64,000 bases of DNA from the NCBI GenBank assembly GCA_021464415.1, contig CM038470.1, positions 38,992,099 through 39,056,098 on the forward strand, in the 5' to 3' direction. The notes under the pieces were generated by a model, which made no database searches, had not been told where the DNA came from, and saw only the letters and a list, made by a program, of their open reading frames with translations. The position numbers and the translations under genes were made by a program. Shown here piece after piece: positions 43,598 to 57,200 of the stretch; position 1 is the first letter of the stretch, and every line of letters starts with the position of its first letter. The DNA comes from Lonicera japonica (Eukaryota; Streptophyta; Magnoliopsida; Dipsacales; Caprifoliaceae).

Positions 43598-46500
43598 CTA
43601 TGGATGAGGAGAAGGGGGAGGATCCATGGTACGTGGGCGCTTCGCTTTCGTCTCACTAATGCCCTCTGCCGGACTCTTTGACGCTGTACAATCGCAACTT
43701 TGAGCTGGAGGAGCAAGCCTCGACGTCCGCCCCGACTGCTGCCTGCCATGAACAGACTATGAAGGCACCTCTCATCAGGAACGTGAACGAGAAGGATGGT
43801 AAGTAGTCATCATGTCACCCGCCAAACGCCAGCTATACTTCCCCATGTACTCCGTCGGGAAAGGCGCCACAAATGTCAACAACCCGTAGGTGTTGAAATA
43901 GCTCCTCAATAACTCGGCCACCTCCCGAAGACGGAACAAGCCCATCTGTCAAACACAGACATGCAATCCATCACTATCTATAAACACCACATATATACAA
44001 TACTTTTAACACTTATAAATAACATCATACCTCCTCGTCTGACATGTGCCAGGGCACCCATTTGCTCATCGTCAACAGGCACATCAGGAATCCGGTACTG
44101 CCTCAGCCTGCCAAAATCCATGTATGGAATATCTCTGGGATCGAATAAGACGTCGATGTACTGCCAGCCTGCGACACCTCAATTCTACCAACTCCTCCAC
44201 ACGCCGGTGGGGTATCCTCATCCGACTCCTCCATCCTCTCTGACTCAGGGGATACCTCCTTCCCTTTCCCCTTGTTTCCAGTCTCCTCCACACATATTGC
44301 AGCCAATCCATGTCCCCCATCCTAAACATGGGTGATTAACCCGACACTGAACCACGACCCAATATTGACCCACGTCCCTCCGGGGTCTGAACAGGCCTCC
44401 ACAATCTGCCTTATCGCCTCTGCCGACATTTGAGGCGTCCTCCCTGACATATCCAGCGAGATAAGTGGCCTCGATATAGGACTTTTACCTCCTCTCGGAC
44501 TCTTACCTCCTCGCACCCCCCTCCCATGCCCATGAGATATAGCTGCCGTAGGTACCCCCTCAGCTGCCCCACTCGATCTCGTCGGTGGTGCCCCACCATT
44601 TCCCTCCCCCAACGGTACCTCCTCAGATGCCTCCTCATCCACTGGTTGTGGTCCTATCTCCTTCCCTCCATTTGGATCTTCATCATCCGATTCTGCAATT
44701 CGGTTCGGGACTGGAACGGGCTGATGAGGCACTCATTGCGATATGTACAGCTGCCTTCTAATAAACATCGGATCTCCCCCAATGGCCTCATATCTCGCGT
44801 AGAACACCCGCCCACATACCCCCTTCATCTCCCTCATCAAATACCGATAAGCAAACGTCTCGTAGTCTCCCTCCAATAATAAACCCTCAAATGGGATCCC
44901 CGCAAAAAACACTGCCCGCTCCTCCACAGATAACATACCTGACTGCCTCATCGCTGCTAGAGGCCAAGCCGGAACCATCGCTCCCAACCCTAGGGTATGC
45001 TGCCGAACCATGCACTCACCCAGATAAAAAGCTACTCCATACTCGTGTGAAAATAGTCGTCTCGAGCGCGCCACCGCCAATGCATCCGCATATCCCCATT
45101 GCTAGGTCACAAACGCAGGCCATGGGCTCCACTATACTTGTCAAATCAACATACATTAATTCAGTCTTTTGCCAAAATAAATTAATTAATTTAATTTTGT
45201 AATAACTTCTTTTTCATACTTGCTCAAGCTAAAGCCCGAAAACGTCACCCACGCTTAAGTCCGACGTTAGATACCGGTACACACTAATGACATTCCCACC
45301 ATAATACTGTCTCAAGAGGGGGAACTCATCCGCGTAGGCAGGCAGTAGGTGAATCTGGCCAATCCCCTGATATGTATGCGCTATGAACCACAACTGTTAA
45401 CAACACGAATTTTTATTAAACACACGTTATTCTAAAAATATTTAAACTCACAACAATTATCACAATAATTTAAATTTTACCTCCCAAAGTGTAATCAGCC
45501 CACGATGGTTGAGCTCCATGTGTAGGCATATCAGGTCCATCGACTCGTACAAGACCACCAACACATACCCGCCCCATGCGAATGTGTACAACTAGTCAAA
45601 AAATCTCAAATATGGCAACCACCATAGCAGTAACTTGTCTCCACCACGTGCGTAAAAGAAGTCGTGTAAAAGCAACAATAAATAGCACCGAGACAACTGT
45701 CGCACCTCCTGACTTGCAAGTCCTTTTTTGAGTTCATAAATTTGCATATCTCGAAGCTCGCGGCTTAGGATTCCAGCGTAATCCCGAAGTGTCATAGGCC
45801 CATCTCCAAACCTCTTACTCTCCACCTCTATATGCTGGACCATCGTAGTGTGTGGAATCCCATCCGCCATAATACAACTAGGCCTCCACCCCAAAGATGC
45901 CCCCTTCCCATTTAAAGTAACACGTACTCGTGCATTCGACGCCAATGCCTCCCCTCTGAACGGCAACCCAGTCAACACGAAGACATCCTCCGGGGTTAAC
46001 GTCATCTCTCCCTAACCCCAATGAACTGTGTGAGTCATATCCCACCATCTCTCCCCTAACACCGTAGGCAAACTCACCGATCGCTGAAATTCCCCACTAG
46101 GCAGCACCTCTATAAATCTACCAAACGGGATCGCACTTGGATAAGCCCTCACTAATAGGGGTAGCTGATTGCGTAGCTCAGGCGCTGCTCATGTGATACC
46201 ACGCCAATGACCAATCCTCTATTATATTAATGATTTCAAATAAGTTATATGGATCATTTTCAAACATTTTTTAAGTTACGGCACATAATATTTATTTTAA
46301 AAATTACACTTTGTTAAGTATATCTACTGTGGCAAGTAGTTATTGAACCTATCACATTCCATGCATATCATGTCATTGAATTTTTTCCAAATATCACCTA
46401 AGTAAGTAAAGTATAGAAAATCAAAACATTCCCGAGTCCGGCGGCGAATCTCGTGTGCAGCGGGCTCCATCAGCAGCCACTCTCGTCCCTCTCCCGGTGA

Positions 46501-46740
46501 GATCAAAGGCACATCACGGTACATCACTCGCTGCAATGCCCCGTCCGCCCCTAGTGGCCCCTCCCAAGCCACCCCCTCCCAGTCGTCATGATGCGCCACA
46601 TATGAGACGCCCATCCATTGTCATAATAATAGCCTCTACCTCATCCCCCGGAAGCTTCTCCGGTGCCTCCCAGCCCTCCGGTGGACCCCCATCATCATAA
46701 TCACAAAAATCGATATCGGGTGTGCCAATGCCATCCCTAA
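43598..46740 (-). pseudogene. Plant-mobile-domain-like antisense gene, copy B
   Basis: Same exon pattern as copy A (approximate: E1 46,740-46,432, E2 46,214-45,483, E3 45,395-45,210, E4 45,130-44,030, E5 43,946-43,598). It keeps the part missing from A: RSVSLPTVLGERWWDMTHTV followed by GEMTLTPEDVFVLTGLPFRG, the plant mobile domain hallmark, then EVRQLSRCYLLLLLHDFFYARGG. E4 encodes an acidic/Gly-rich tail; E5 has GLFRLREVAELLRSYFN and ends PPPSPHP. Lesions: E1 donor reads GA instead of GT, a frameshift in E1, and stops in E2, E4 and E5. Two E4 TAG codons (V*WSPWP and VT*Q) and an E5 TGA are shared with copy A. Confidence 0.7.
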
Positions 46741-46842
46741 TGCTACTAAAAAACACTCATTAAAAATTTTTGGAAAATTGAAAAATATATGCTAGAGAGA
46801 GAAACTGCAAGTGAAGTGAGAAAAGAAAGCCTCACTGACCTC

Positions 46843-46960
46843 TATTTATAGGCTGCCAGAGAACCAACCACAGGCTAGCTAGTCGTACGGTTGGCCCGCA
46901 ACCATGCGGTTGGCAGACAACCGTACGGCTAGGGGATATATACCTTGCGGCAGCCCCCCC
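46843..46960 (-). promoter_or_regulatory. Promoter of the copy B PMD-like gene
   Basis: TATAAATA at 46,843-46,850 on the minus strand. CCGTACGG-type array at about 46,862-46,955 (AGTCGTACGGTTGG, ACCATGCGGTTGG, AACCGTACGGCTAGG). Counterpart of 9,001-9,113. Confidence 0.62.
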
Positions 46961-47770
46961 CCATTTTGACCTAAACAAAAGTGGGGGAATGACAGACTAT
47001 GAATCAACTTCTCCCGAAACAAAGGATTAAGACTCATACACACGCACGAGATGGCCGATCAAAATCCAAAGTCTGAAACTCTAAAATCTGTGGAGGAACC
47101 GAAATTCTAAAGGATCAATCAGTTTTCTGGAAAGCTCGAATCTGATGAATAAATAAGGAAGATGTAAAAGAGGAATCGCGTACAAGAAAAAATTGAAAGA
47201 TTAGAAAAGAGGAAAAATGAGAAAAATAGAAAAGAAGAATCGACAGGGAGAGCCACACTAAGAATGACAGCTATGCCAAAAGGCGGAGGGCTACATCTTA
47301 GGTGAGTAAGGCTCATGTTTTGGAAAAAGTAGAGAAAGAGAATAGAAAAATCCGAAAGCCAAAATAAGAGGCCAGATATTTGCAGAAAAATAATTAAAAG
47401 AGGGAGCGATAAGGGTATCGAAAAATAGAAATCGATACAGGACCAGCATCTTCCCTGTGAAAAATCAGAGGGTAGCTCAAGGAGGATTGAGAATTCCAAG
47501 TGAAATTCTATCCCCATGACTAAAGAGAGGAAAAATGAGGGTATAGAGATGCCAAATCCCAAAACCCATGCACAACGGTCCAAAAGCTTATAGGAAAAAA
47601 TGATTCAAAAGTCTGATCCCCGGTAACACCAAAAGTCAGAACTGAGGGTGAAATAAATAAAAAGGAAAAAGAGCTCTTCAAATTGCAAGCGATTCTCTCT
47701 AGCATATCAATTTTGGAAAAACCAACAAGGCGGGGTTCAAATAATAAGACTGTGACAACAAGACAGTCTT
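46961..47770. other. Conserved non-coding spacer, copy B
   Basis: Homologous to 9,114-9,900. Starts with a C8 tract near 46,963. Hydrophobic minus-strand ORFs (for example 47,119-47,583) are purine-strand artefacts; no gene supported. Confidence 0.5.
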
Positions 47771-47921
47771 AGTGGAATTTTTCAAATTCCTCAATATAAG
47801 AATTCTTTATATTCCCCACGAAGGGAAATAACACTTACCACGTGTTCTCCACGATGGGAATTTTTCGAATTCCTTAAGGTAGGAATTCTTCGCATTCCCC
47901 ACAATGGGAATTTTTTCCGAC
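47771..47921 (+). repeat. Tat element B tandem repeat, left part
   Basis: Same unit as in element A (TTCGAATTCCT..., CCCCACGATGGGAATTTTT). Cut at 47,922 by a solo LTR with TSD CCGAC and resumes at 50,139. Confidence 0.87.
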
Positions 47922-50138
47922 TGTGATGCCGCGAATTCCGTTAAGAGGAAAAGCCTCCGAAACTCGGTTAGTCACGGAGCTGTACGCCACGGCAAAAGTG
48001 AGTTTAATCAAGAAATTCTAATGAGATAAGAAAATATGCAATGATCTATGCACAAATAACACAATCTATGAGAACATGTTTTAACTGACGTTTACCTTCT
48101 TGTTAACTCGTCTTACAAATTAGTCTGTACCGTTGCGCACCGGTTAACTAAAATGTAAGTCACTCGTCCACAAACAAGATAGCCCTAAATAGTAAACATG
48201 TTCCTCTAACCCAGCTATACTATAGCTATAAGAAAAAGGATGGAAGAACAATAACGGTCCACAAGATATATAAACATAGATAATATACAAAGACCAACAA
48301 AATGGTAATAAGTAGCACAGTCTCCATAACTTGAAGTAAGCTACATTATTACAAATACATAGGTCATACAAACATGCCTAAGTTAATACATGTCTAGTTA
48401 TATTACAACAAAACTTGATAACATGGCCTTTCCGTTGTGAAAGGCTCTCAAACTGCTCAGTATCAGAGGAGACTAAGATTTATCGACCTTTCCCTTATCA
48501 GCTCTTCCCATCCTGTCCTTAGATGTAACTGTGTAGGAAAAACGTGAGCCAAACAGGACCAATAGGAACTATAGGATATATGTAAGGAAAACATGTATAT
48601 AGAGTGATTCGTTATAAAAAGAATTTGTTAGAACCCTGCGTTTATAAATCATGTATATACATATACAATGTAATGTACTAGTAAATAAATCAGAATTGAT
48701 ATAAACGATGTCAAGACACCGTGACCAGATCTACTATCACATCTGTCAAGTATATGTATATGTCACGTCTAGGATTTTCATATCGTGTGCACACGAATTG
48801 CGATCTAACTCAGGTTCTTCTGCCCCCAAGGCAGGGACCCCTTACCGGGTCCACCTAGATGGAAAATGACCCCAAGGCAATAATAAACATCTCAAATCTT
48901 TATCTGGTACGAATGGTGTTGACTACTCAGTATAAGAAAAATTGATAATAACCCAATAGTAAATATGAGGTCATATACATCATTTAAAAACATAATATAG
49001 TCCATTTCATGAATATCATACGAGATAAAGTGCGTATCAAAGATTTACTTTACCATACGGACTTATACGTACTTGCGCACTAAAGGCCAGGAACAAGGGT
49101 TTGTTGTAAATCAATGAAACATGAGGATTACATGGGAAAATATGATATACTACGATTAAGGAATAATAATAAACCATTTCCATCATAATTTATAGACCCA
49201 AAGTTCATATATACGCAGTAATAGATATATATATTTATAGAAAATCCCCAAATTTGTATAAAAATGGTGTTGAGTGCTTAGATTCTTAAAATAGATTTTA
49301 ATACTAGTGTTCCTACCTCGATAGCATTGAACCTTCATAACTTGAGCCGCGGACCAAGCTCTAACCAACTGAAGTGCAAGACACTCTACTTGTGTTTTGA
49401 GCCCTAGTTTGGTGGAAGTGGAACAAGGAAGAAGATGATGGTGATGATGTGTTTGATTGTTGTTTTAGGTTGAAGAATGAGTAGAATCACCCTTTGGAAC
49501 CTTCCTCCATGAACCCTCACTTCTCTCTAACCCTCTCTCTGAGCTCTCATCGAATTGGAGGAGAAAAAGGTGCATAAATAGTAATAATATTGGGTCCAAG
49601 CTTTAAAAACGCGATTTTGACCACTACAGGAACAATGTAGTCGATTAGATCATCTTCATGTAGTCGACTAAATCATGTAGTCGAATCCCCAACTCCATGT
49701 AGTCGAATACATTGGTCTGGAGGGTGGTTTTTCCTCAGAATTGCTTGTTTCTGCCTCAAACTGATCTTGTACCCCTGTTTTGATCAACGAGATGTGGAAA
49801 TTAAGTTCCGGGCCAAACACAAAAGTTCTTGGAAATTGAATTACCTTTCCAATGGCATAAATACGGTTCCATTCCGATATAGAATGAAAAAGTTATGACG
49901 TTTCGAAAAACTAAAGGTCGGTTTGTCGGATAAGTTTCAAATGTGTATAATTCTCTCGAATTTCAATAGGAACACTTAAGATGGATCTTTCTAACCTAAT
50001 ATATGATGTAATGACATCTATAAAAAAGTATGGAAACATTCCCTACATTCGGATACTGTCCAAGCACACTCCCGTGTCCAGAACAGAAAAGTTGCAAAAC
50101 AGAAGATAATACGATGTATTTAACTTACAGGTGTTACA
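47922..50138 (-). mobile_element. Solo LTR related to the Tekay element
   Basis: 2,217 bp, TGTGATGCCGCGAATTCCG...GGTGTTACA, flanked by a perfect CCGAC duplication (47,917-47,921 and 50,139-50,143). Homologous along its length to the Tekay LTRs but much more diverged. It carries related TGTAGTCGA motifs near 49,639-49,710, lacks the 28 bp tandem block, and has no internal region. Confidence 0.92.
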
Positions 50139-50620
50139 CCGACCCCTTTTCCCCACAATGGGAAATAACCTTTACCACGTGTTCCCCACGATGGGAATTT
50201 TTCGAATTCCTCAAGGTAGGAATTCTTTGCATTCCCCACAATGAAAATTTTTTCCGACCCCCTTTCCCCACGATGGGAAATAACCTTTACCACGTGTTCC
50301 CCACGATAGGAATTTTTTGAATTCCTCAAGGTAGAAATTCTTCGCATTCCCCATGATGGAAATTTTTTCCAATCCCCTTTCCCTATGATGGGAAATAACC
50401 TTTACCACGTGTTCCTTACGATGGGAATTTTTGAATTCCTCAAGGTAGGAATTCTTCGCATTCCCCAGGATGGGAATTTTTTCGAAACCCCTTTCCCCAC
50501 GAAGGAAAATAACCTTTGCTGCATGTTCCCCACGATGGGAATCTTTTTCACATTCCCCAATGATGGAAATTTTCATTTTTTACACATCCCCACGAAGGGA
50601 AATTCATGTTACCAAAAGAC
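50139..50620 (+). repeat. Tat element B tandem repeat, right part
   Basis: About four units of ~118 bp with ATAACCTTTACCACGTGTTC and AGGTAGGAATTCTTCGCATT. Sequence has diverged from the element A array as a block (AACCTTTACC in place of AACGACTCC), suggesting homogenisation within each element lineage. Confidence 0.88.
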
Positions 50621-50985
50621 AAGAATCATTTTCACCCCTCCCCAAAAGATGGGAAATCTTCTTTGAAACACTTTTCTCATAATAATCATTGGGATTCTGT
50701 AAAATATCAAAGCTCCCCACATAAATAGCCAAAAATCCTATACGCCGAGGGTAAAAAGGCGCCACTGAGGGTAGATGAAAGAAAAGATCAATGTGTTGTG
50801 TAGCCTTGGCGAGAAGAAATGGACGGTCGTGGGTTGCATCGACTGAGACACAATGAAATTCCTGTGCCAGAAGGGTATATTTTGATTCAAGTATCAATAA
50901 GTTGAGATTCACGCGAGAGTCATGAATCGTTGTCTTCTTATCGTCCCAAAATTCTTGCAAGCAAGAATCCCGGGACGAGAGGGTC
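50621..50985 (+). other. 3' untranslated end of Tat element B with polypurine tract
   Basis: Counterpart of 28,591-28,950, ending GGGACGAGAGGGTC directly before the 3' LTR. No gene. Confidence 0.68.
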
Positions 50986-52174
50986 TATGAACACCCCAAT
51001 TCACGACTCTAGTCTGAACACTGGTTTTTTATAAAACAAGCATTTCACATTAGGTCTTGATTCATCATGCATATAGAAGACTGTTAGGAAAGACTCTGAT
51101 TTTGAATCCGTCGGGAGTCTGATTTGACCAATGTTGGCACTTTGCTTACTAGGACGGGGCATTTTTGAAGTGCCAGCTGCACGACCCAACTGCACGGCTA
51201 CCTGCCAGCCGTATGGCTGGGCCCTAGCCGCAGCTCCCAAACTGCAAGCATCAACCGCAAGGCCCAGTCGCAGCCTCCAACTGCACGGCCCAACCACACC
51301 CCCCAACTGCACCCCCTGCGGCTGCCCCTTGCAGCTGGCCTCTTTTGAAGCATTTTTGGCAAAAATTTCTCTATAAATAGGACCCTTGGGGTCTCATTTG
51401 AGGGGATCAACACTCAATAGATTTTTTAGAGAGGAGAAACTCTGTCAAGATTATTCGAGAGAGTATTTCTAGAGAGAGAATTTGAGAGAGAGTTTTAGAG
51501 AGATCACTTTAGAGAAATTTTTAGAGAGAGAAAGGAGCAAGTAAGCGATCCTCATTTTTCTTCAAGCGCATCAAGTACGTCTTTTTACTATTCTCCTGAA
51601 TTTCAATATTGCATTTAAATACAAGTTTTAATAAAGAAAATTAGATAACTTGCAAAACTAGTCTTTTCTAAGTTTTACAAGAAAACTAAAATTTGTTTTG
51701 ACACGTTTTCAAAACAAAACAAAATACAAAAATAGTTTCCAAGCAAAGGGAACTACAAGACTCTGATTTCATTCTATGAATGAATATGTAGGCGCTCGCA
51801 AAGCGAGAGTTTGACTTCAAAATACAATTTTAAACTAAATTTACCAGGAAAGGACTATTCTAAAAATAATTCAAACTACTTACAAGATATCTAAAATATG
51901 AATTAAATACATGGTCCATTAAGAGACCGAAAGGGCGAATTGGGTGCTTAACACCTTCCCAATTCGTAACATAGGTCTCGAATCCTAGCAAAACAAATTA
52001 TCAATGAATCTATGGTTTCAAACGTATGAAAGATAATTCATTTTTGAATTGTCCTTCGTACGATATTTTGTTTGTTTTCTTGTAAAACAAACTAGCAACT
52101 CTACAAAAGAAGTTTTCGTTACAATATGGAAAAGAGAGGATTTCGGGTCATTGTCGTGGATCCGGATTCTCACA
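50986..52174 (+). repeat. 3' LTR of Tat element B
   Basis: 1,189 bp; starts TATGAACACC, with the second base of the usual TG changed to A, and ends GGATTCTCACA before the TSD GGAAT. Contains the CCGTACGG-type array at about 51,172-51,335, TATAAATA at 51,372-51,379 and a GAGAGAG-rich leader at 51,430-51,540. Confidence 0.9.
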
Positions 52175-53336
52175 GGAATAGGTTATTCCACTTTCGTTTC
52201 ATTCTATTTATGATGATTTCCCTCATGATTTGCTTCGTATCATTCGTACTATATCGATATTGTTTCCTTGCGAATATGTTAACTTTCTTGAAAATATTCT
52301 TTTGTACTTGGGATGAGTTTTACTACCAAGTTAGCAATGGGCGACTATCGAGTTATATTTTAGTCAGCCGCCTGATCAATGGATGACTAACCTATAAATC
52401 AACAGTCTTCTGTCGCCAACGGAAAGTGAAACGTGGCTTACTAGTGTTAGTGGCTAGTCCTTTTTCTTATGATCACTCCTTACATATCTCCTCATTTCCT
52501 TGATTTCAAAGGGTGAAAAATTGAATCTAATGATCTTTGTATTATTGACAATTGATTTAAGCATGATTGAATTTGTTTTCCTGAGTACAATTATGTTTGG
52601 ATTCATAGGAAACTAGATTGCGATACTTATTTCTTTTGACGTGATTATAATTTATGGATGCGCCTGGAGAGCTTTGCCAATTTTGTTTGATACTTGATAC
52701 ATTGGAGTTATATTGGTATAAGTTGATAATTATGGTTCTCATGTTTTTAGTAACGAACCCATTACGCTTCTTTCATTCCGAAGGGTGAGCCTTGATATTG
52801 ATGATTCCTCATTTACGAAAATACTTTAAGAGCCTTTGGAATTAAGTGCCAAATCGCGCGAGATGCGTCTAATTGAGAACCCTTTGGGGTTTAACTGGGG
52901 ATTGGAGTTTAGTAACCTGATACTTGGAGTTGTAGATTGTGGATTTTGGTATGTAGAACTCATCGGTTGGTTGTTCACATTGCGTGTTTAGTGATCGAGC
53001 TCATTTCGAGTTCCAAATCATAGGTTGATTCTATAGCATTAAGGGTAATGTGCCTCATCACACATGTATACTGTACTGAGGAATTATTCCTTCCAGGGTG
53101 AGATAGAGGGTACTAAGGGTGAGCTAAAGGGTACTAACTTTGTCATTATCTTTCCTTGTTAGTCATTAAGATCGTTCCTTTTATTTTGATTCATGGATTA
53201 AGTTATGTTTTGTTCTTAGCCGTGGTTTATTTATTAAGGAGGGGAGACCAAGTGAGAATTCAAAACGCATGCGTTTTTTTGTCTCGTATTCCTCCTATTG
53301 GAATTTCGAGGATGAAATTTCTTAAGGAGGGGAGGT
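52175..53336 (+). other. Non-coding interior of element C ending in its polypurine tract
   Basis: Continues element C after the duplicated GGAAT. No pol motif in any frame; short ORFs such as 52,126-52,386 are partly in the Tat LTR and look random. It ends in AATTTCGAGGATGAAATTTC then TTAAGGAGGGGAGG (53,323-53,336), the 3' end and PPT typical of Tekay-like elements. Confidence 0.65.
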
Positions 53337-54258
53337 TGTAATACCCCATTGGTTAATTTGATGTTAATCATGTTCCTTAATTGCATTTAACTCAAATTCT
53401 AGCTTGGAATGATTATTTTTGATCCTGAGTGATTTTTAATGATTCAAAAACTTCGTTCAAGTCACATTAGTCCTATTACACATGCGTGTAGGCTCAAAAT
53501 ACCCTTTAGGTAGCCATAGCAAAGTTTGGCACGCTAACGGCAAGAATTGGAGATTTCAGAGTTTGAAATCCATTTGTTCGATTTGGAAACTAAGCTATTG
53601 TGTTGTGGACTACTTCTTAGTAATTTACACCTCATTATATCCCTCTTGTATGTCCCAATACCTTTCCAAAGTATTGCATTGAGTTTGGAAGAATTATCGC
53701 AAATATAGCCCTATCGTAATTTCTTTACAATTTTGACACAACAATAGTTTTTGGGTCATAACTTCTTCATCTGATGTCCGAATGGACCTCTATTTATGCC
53801 ATTGGAAAGGTAATTAAATTATCTACAACTTTTGTGTTTGGCCCAAGTCCAAATTCTTGCATCTTCAGGGTCAACACAGCAGACGAAGTCAACAGCATGC
53901 TGTTTTCTAGAACAGCCCACTGTTGTAGATGCCTAGATAAGGATGTGGAGACTGTCCCGAAATTGGAAAGCAGCCTACTATTGTAGATGTCTAGGTAAGG
54001 CTATGGAGACTATCCCTAAATTGCATAGGGACAACATATTGTCTATAAGAACAGCGTGCTGTTGGTCGTCCAACAACATGCTGTTGGATAGAGCAGCATG
54101 CTATCATTCCTGAGCATTAGATATTTATTTCATCTCTTCCCCTTTTCTCTTCATTTTTTCACATACACCACAAGGGCTTAGAGAAAGAAAAAGAGTGGCG
54201 ATTTTGGGGGTTTTGCTGGAGATCCAAACTCTTTGATCCAAGCTTGATTCAAGACCAT

Positions 54259-57200
54259 TGTGACGCCCCGAATCCCGTTTTGAGATTCTCACCTCTGGGA
54301 CCCAGTTAATCATGGATGCCGTGCGTGACGGCGGGTTTAACATATAAAAATCACAACTTTTAAAAGTCTTTTTCTTGGATAAAACTTGATCCGTTTGAAA
54401 ACCTGTTTTTTAAAATTTCGACATGTTGAGTTCGTTTAAACAACAATCCGCCTTATAAAATTTCAAAACCATTTTCATACTAATAAAAATCAAATCACAA
54501 ACAGTTGGATACACTCCACATATAAACATCACTTATACAATTTCTATCCATTACAAATCCTCCAACGAGGTCCCAATCTTATAAAGGTTTACATCGGTAT
54601 ATTCATGAATACATTGCCAATTATATAAAGTACATTAATAATGTAATTGATCTCAAAAAGGTATAATACAAGTTGTTTCCCAATGACTTAGGTGGTTAGG
54701 GCATCAAAGCTAACTAAAATCCACTAGCGCGCCATCTCCACGAAATAACTGCAAAACTGGTTTGGAAAAATGGGAGTGAGCCAAACAGGCTCAGTAGGAA
54801 CTATAAGATTTTATATATAGGAGAATACGTTTTAAAAACGATGCAAGCAATGAGTAACAATGAAAAGTAGCTTCTTATGCATAAGCTGTGTGAATACGTT
54901 ATTTCCATAAATGAAGGATATATATATATATATATACTTGTAGTGCTAGTGCAATGAAAACCACTTCATGCTATGCTGGTTACTTTTTCCCCATTCCTAG
55001 GATATAATGAGATATATAGCTCAACCGAAGATACAACTGAAACCTTAATATTATTAGAAAGTAGTCAGAAACCTCAAAAGTTCGTTAAAAGATATATTAT
55101 GAAAGTATAAATATTTCTTAGCACGGAAGTCCATATATCTCTTTATTCGGTATATAGGTTGCTGGCTAGTATGAATATTGTAACAACCCGCCTAAATAAG
55201 CAGGTGTTAACAGATGCTGTAACTAAATAACAGCAATTAAGAATATAATAAATGAAATGAACCAACGTAGGGCAAAGATATCTAATAAAAATTCGGCATG
55301 AAGTACTCGTAAATACTGGAAAAATAATCCATCCTGTTTAACATCCAGCACTCAAGAAATCCAAATGACATACCAAAACCAAAAGGGGATACAACTAGAA
55401 TATCATTACAAAGTTTCAAAGTACTTGAATTTAATTTAGGATTACAACTCTCAAATAAAAGATAACACAAGGACTAAAAATCCATGGATGCATCAGAGAA
55501 GATTTTTTTACGATGAGCTCGGACCTGCTCCCCTACCTTTACCCGAGACATGGTGAGTACCTGAAAGGAAAATGAGGGAATGAGCCACAACTGGCCCAGT
55601 GGGAACTAACGGGAAAGGGAAAATGAAATGCAAGAACGTACTACTAATTGTTTATATAAATATATAAAAAAAAATATAATTATTGCCTGCTAATAATGTT
55701 ACCCAATAATCATCAATTTATTAAGAAAATCAATTATCGTATATCATTATAATCCAATTATGATTGATACATCACACTCTCAATCATAGCACACACGTCC
55801 ATCCACCTCCTCCTCCTCCTCGACCTAATACCGGTACTAGACGAAATACATGCTCACTTACGCACCCCACCTCAAACCATGGGCCTGTGCACTGGTAACC
55901 AGGTTTAATGGCACCCCATCTTGCCCATGGGTCAGTGCAATATCAAAACTCAGGCATTTCTATACCGGTGCCGATCCGGTTCCAACAATCACAAACATAT
56001 ACGCGCAACACAAGTGTTATCAAAGATAGTTCCAAGCTTATCATAAAATTTATGGGGAAATAGAGTTATAGTATTAAAACTATGATCTCGCATCTTTAAT
56101 TACTATAGCTACGTAAAACCATTAACTAATCTTGGTATAAGCTAAAATCTCATATTTGAAGTCCAACATTTCATCAGCATATTTTTGAAAAATATTGAAT
56201 TTTAATTCTAAAGTACATGCAATTATACCATACAGCATACCCATTATATGCAAGAAAAATTTCATTTCCACAATTAGTTAGGCATGGTATGAGTTCAAAG
56301 TGATGCTCTCATTAGAATAACATAGAACCACCCTTGTATGTCCAATGGCAAATTTTATAACAAATATAGAATCATTTTACATTCTGGAAATTTAATCAAA
56401 CTTTGGAGTTAAGAGATTTTTAGACATACAAGGCTTAATTTCTAGCCATTTCGGTACTAAATTCCCTGATTTACCCGAAAATACAAACATGCATGATGAT
56501 TCACATTCATATACAGCAGTAATAGCATTATAAAAGTCCATATGTAAGCTTAGATCTAAAAAGAAACAGTTTATTCTAACACATGCAGAGAAAAAGGGGT
56601 GTTCTTGGTACCGAAATGGCTAAACTATCATTCTAACAATCCATACATCCAAGAATTGAAAGATGAAGGGAAGTCCCCACCTGAATAGCTAGAAGGACAG
56701 AGCTCAAATGACCTGAGTGGCTCAAGAAACCATCCAAAACAAGCATGCAAGACCAGAAATGAGACAAGAGCGCGAAGAACCCCCAAAATCTGAAGTTTCG
56801 GTTTGATTCTCCAAGATTTGAGCTATGAATCACCAAAATTTCATTAAGAGTGACACACTCTCTCTCTAGAAATGTACAGAGCTCTCTCACCCTCGAGAAT
56901 GAGCTGAAATGGAGAAGAAGATGTCTTAAAAACGAGTCAATGCAGGTCAAAACGTTAAAAACGAGGTTACGGAGTTACTGCTAGTAATTTGGTCGTAACT
57001 CATTGCTCGAAACTCCGAACGGGATGATCTTTATCTCAACGGAAAGGTAATTCAAAGCTCTACAACTTTGCTGAAGGATGTTTCACAAAATTCTAGACAT
57101 ATTAATACCATAATTTGATCAAAGTCAGCGCTGTGCCGAAATGCAACAGAAATCTGACAGTGCAATTTTTTTGTCAATCGGGTGACTCAGTTTTGGCCAA

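Larger units (their letters stand above)
41468..52174 (+). mobile_element. Tat element B: non-autonomous, antisense genes only
   Basis: Bounded by perfect TSD GGAAT (41,463-41,467 and 52,175-52,179) in element C. Contents: first ~338 bp of a 5' LTR, then directly the 3' end of the antisense DUF7745-like gene, the antisense PMD-like gene, conserved spacer, tandem repeat, PPT and a full 3' LTR. The rest of the 5' LTR, primer site, gag and pol are missing between about 41,800 and 41,810. Interrupted by a solo LTR at 47,922-50,138. Without that it is about 8.5 kb. Confidence 0.9.

Noticed and set aside
51131..51413. Ser/Pro/Cys-rich ORFs in the GC-rich LTR array (both strands)
   Set aside because: They arise from the repeated CCGTACGG-type promoter array, not from a coding region.
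52126..52386. Small membrane-protein gene spanning 52,126-52,386
   Set aside because: The ORF crosses the junction between the Tat B LTR and element C at 52,174, so it is fortuitous.
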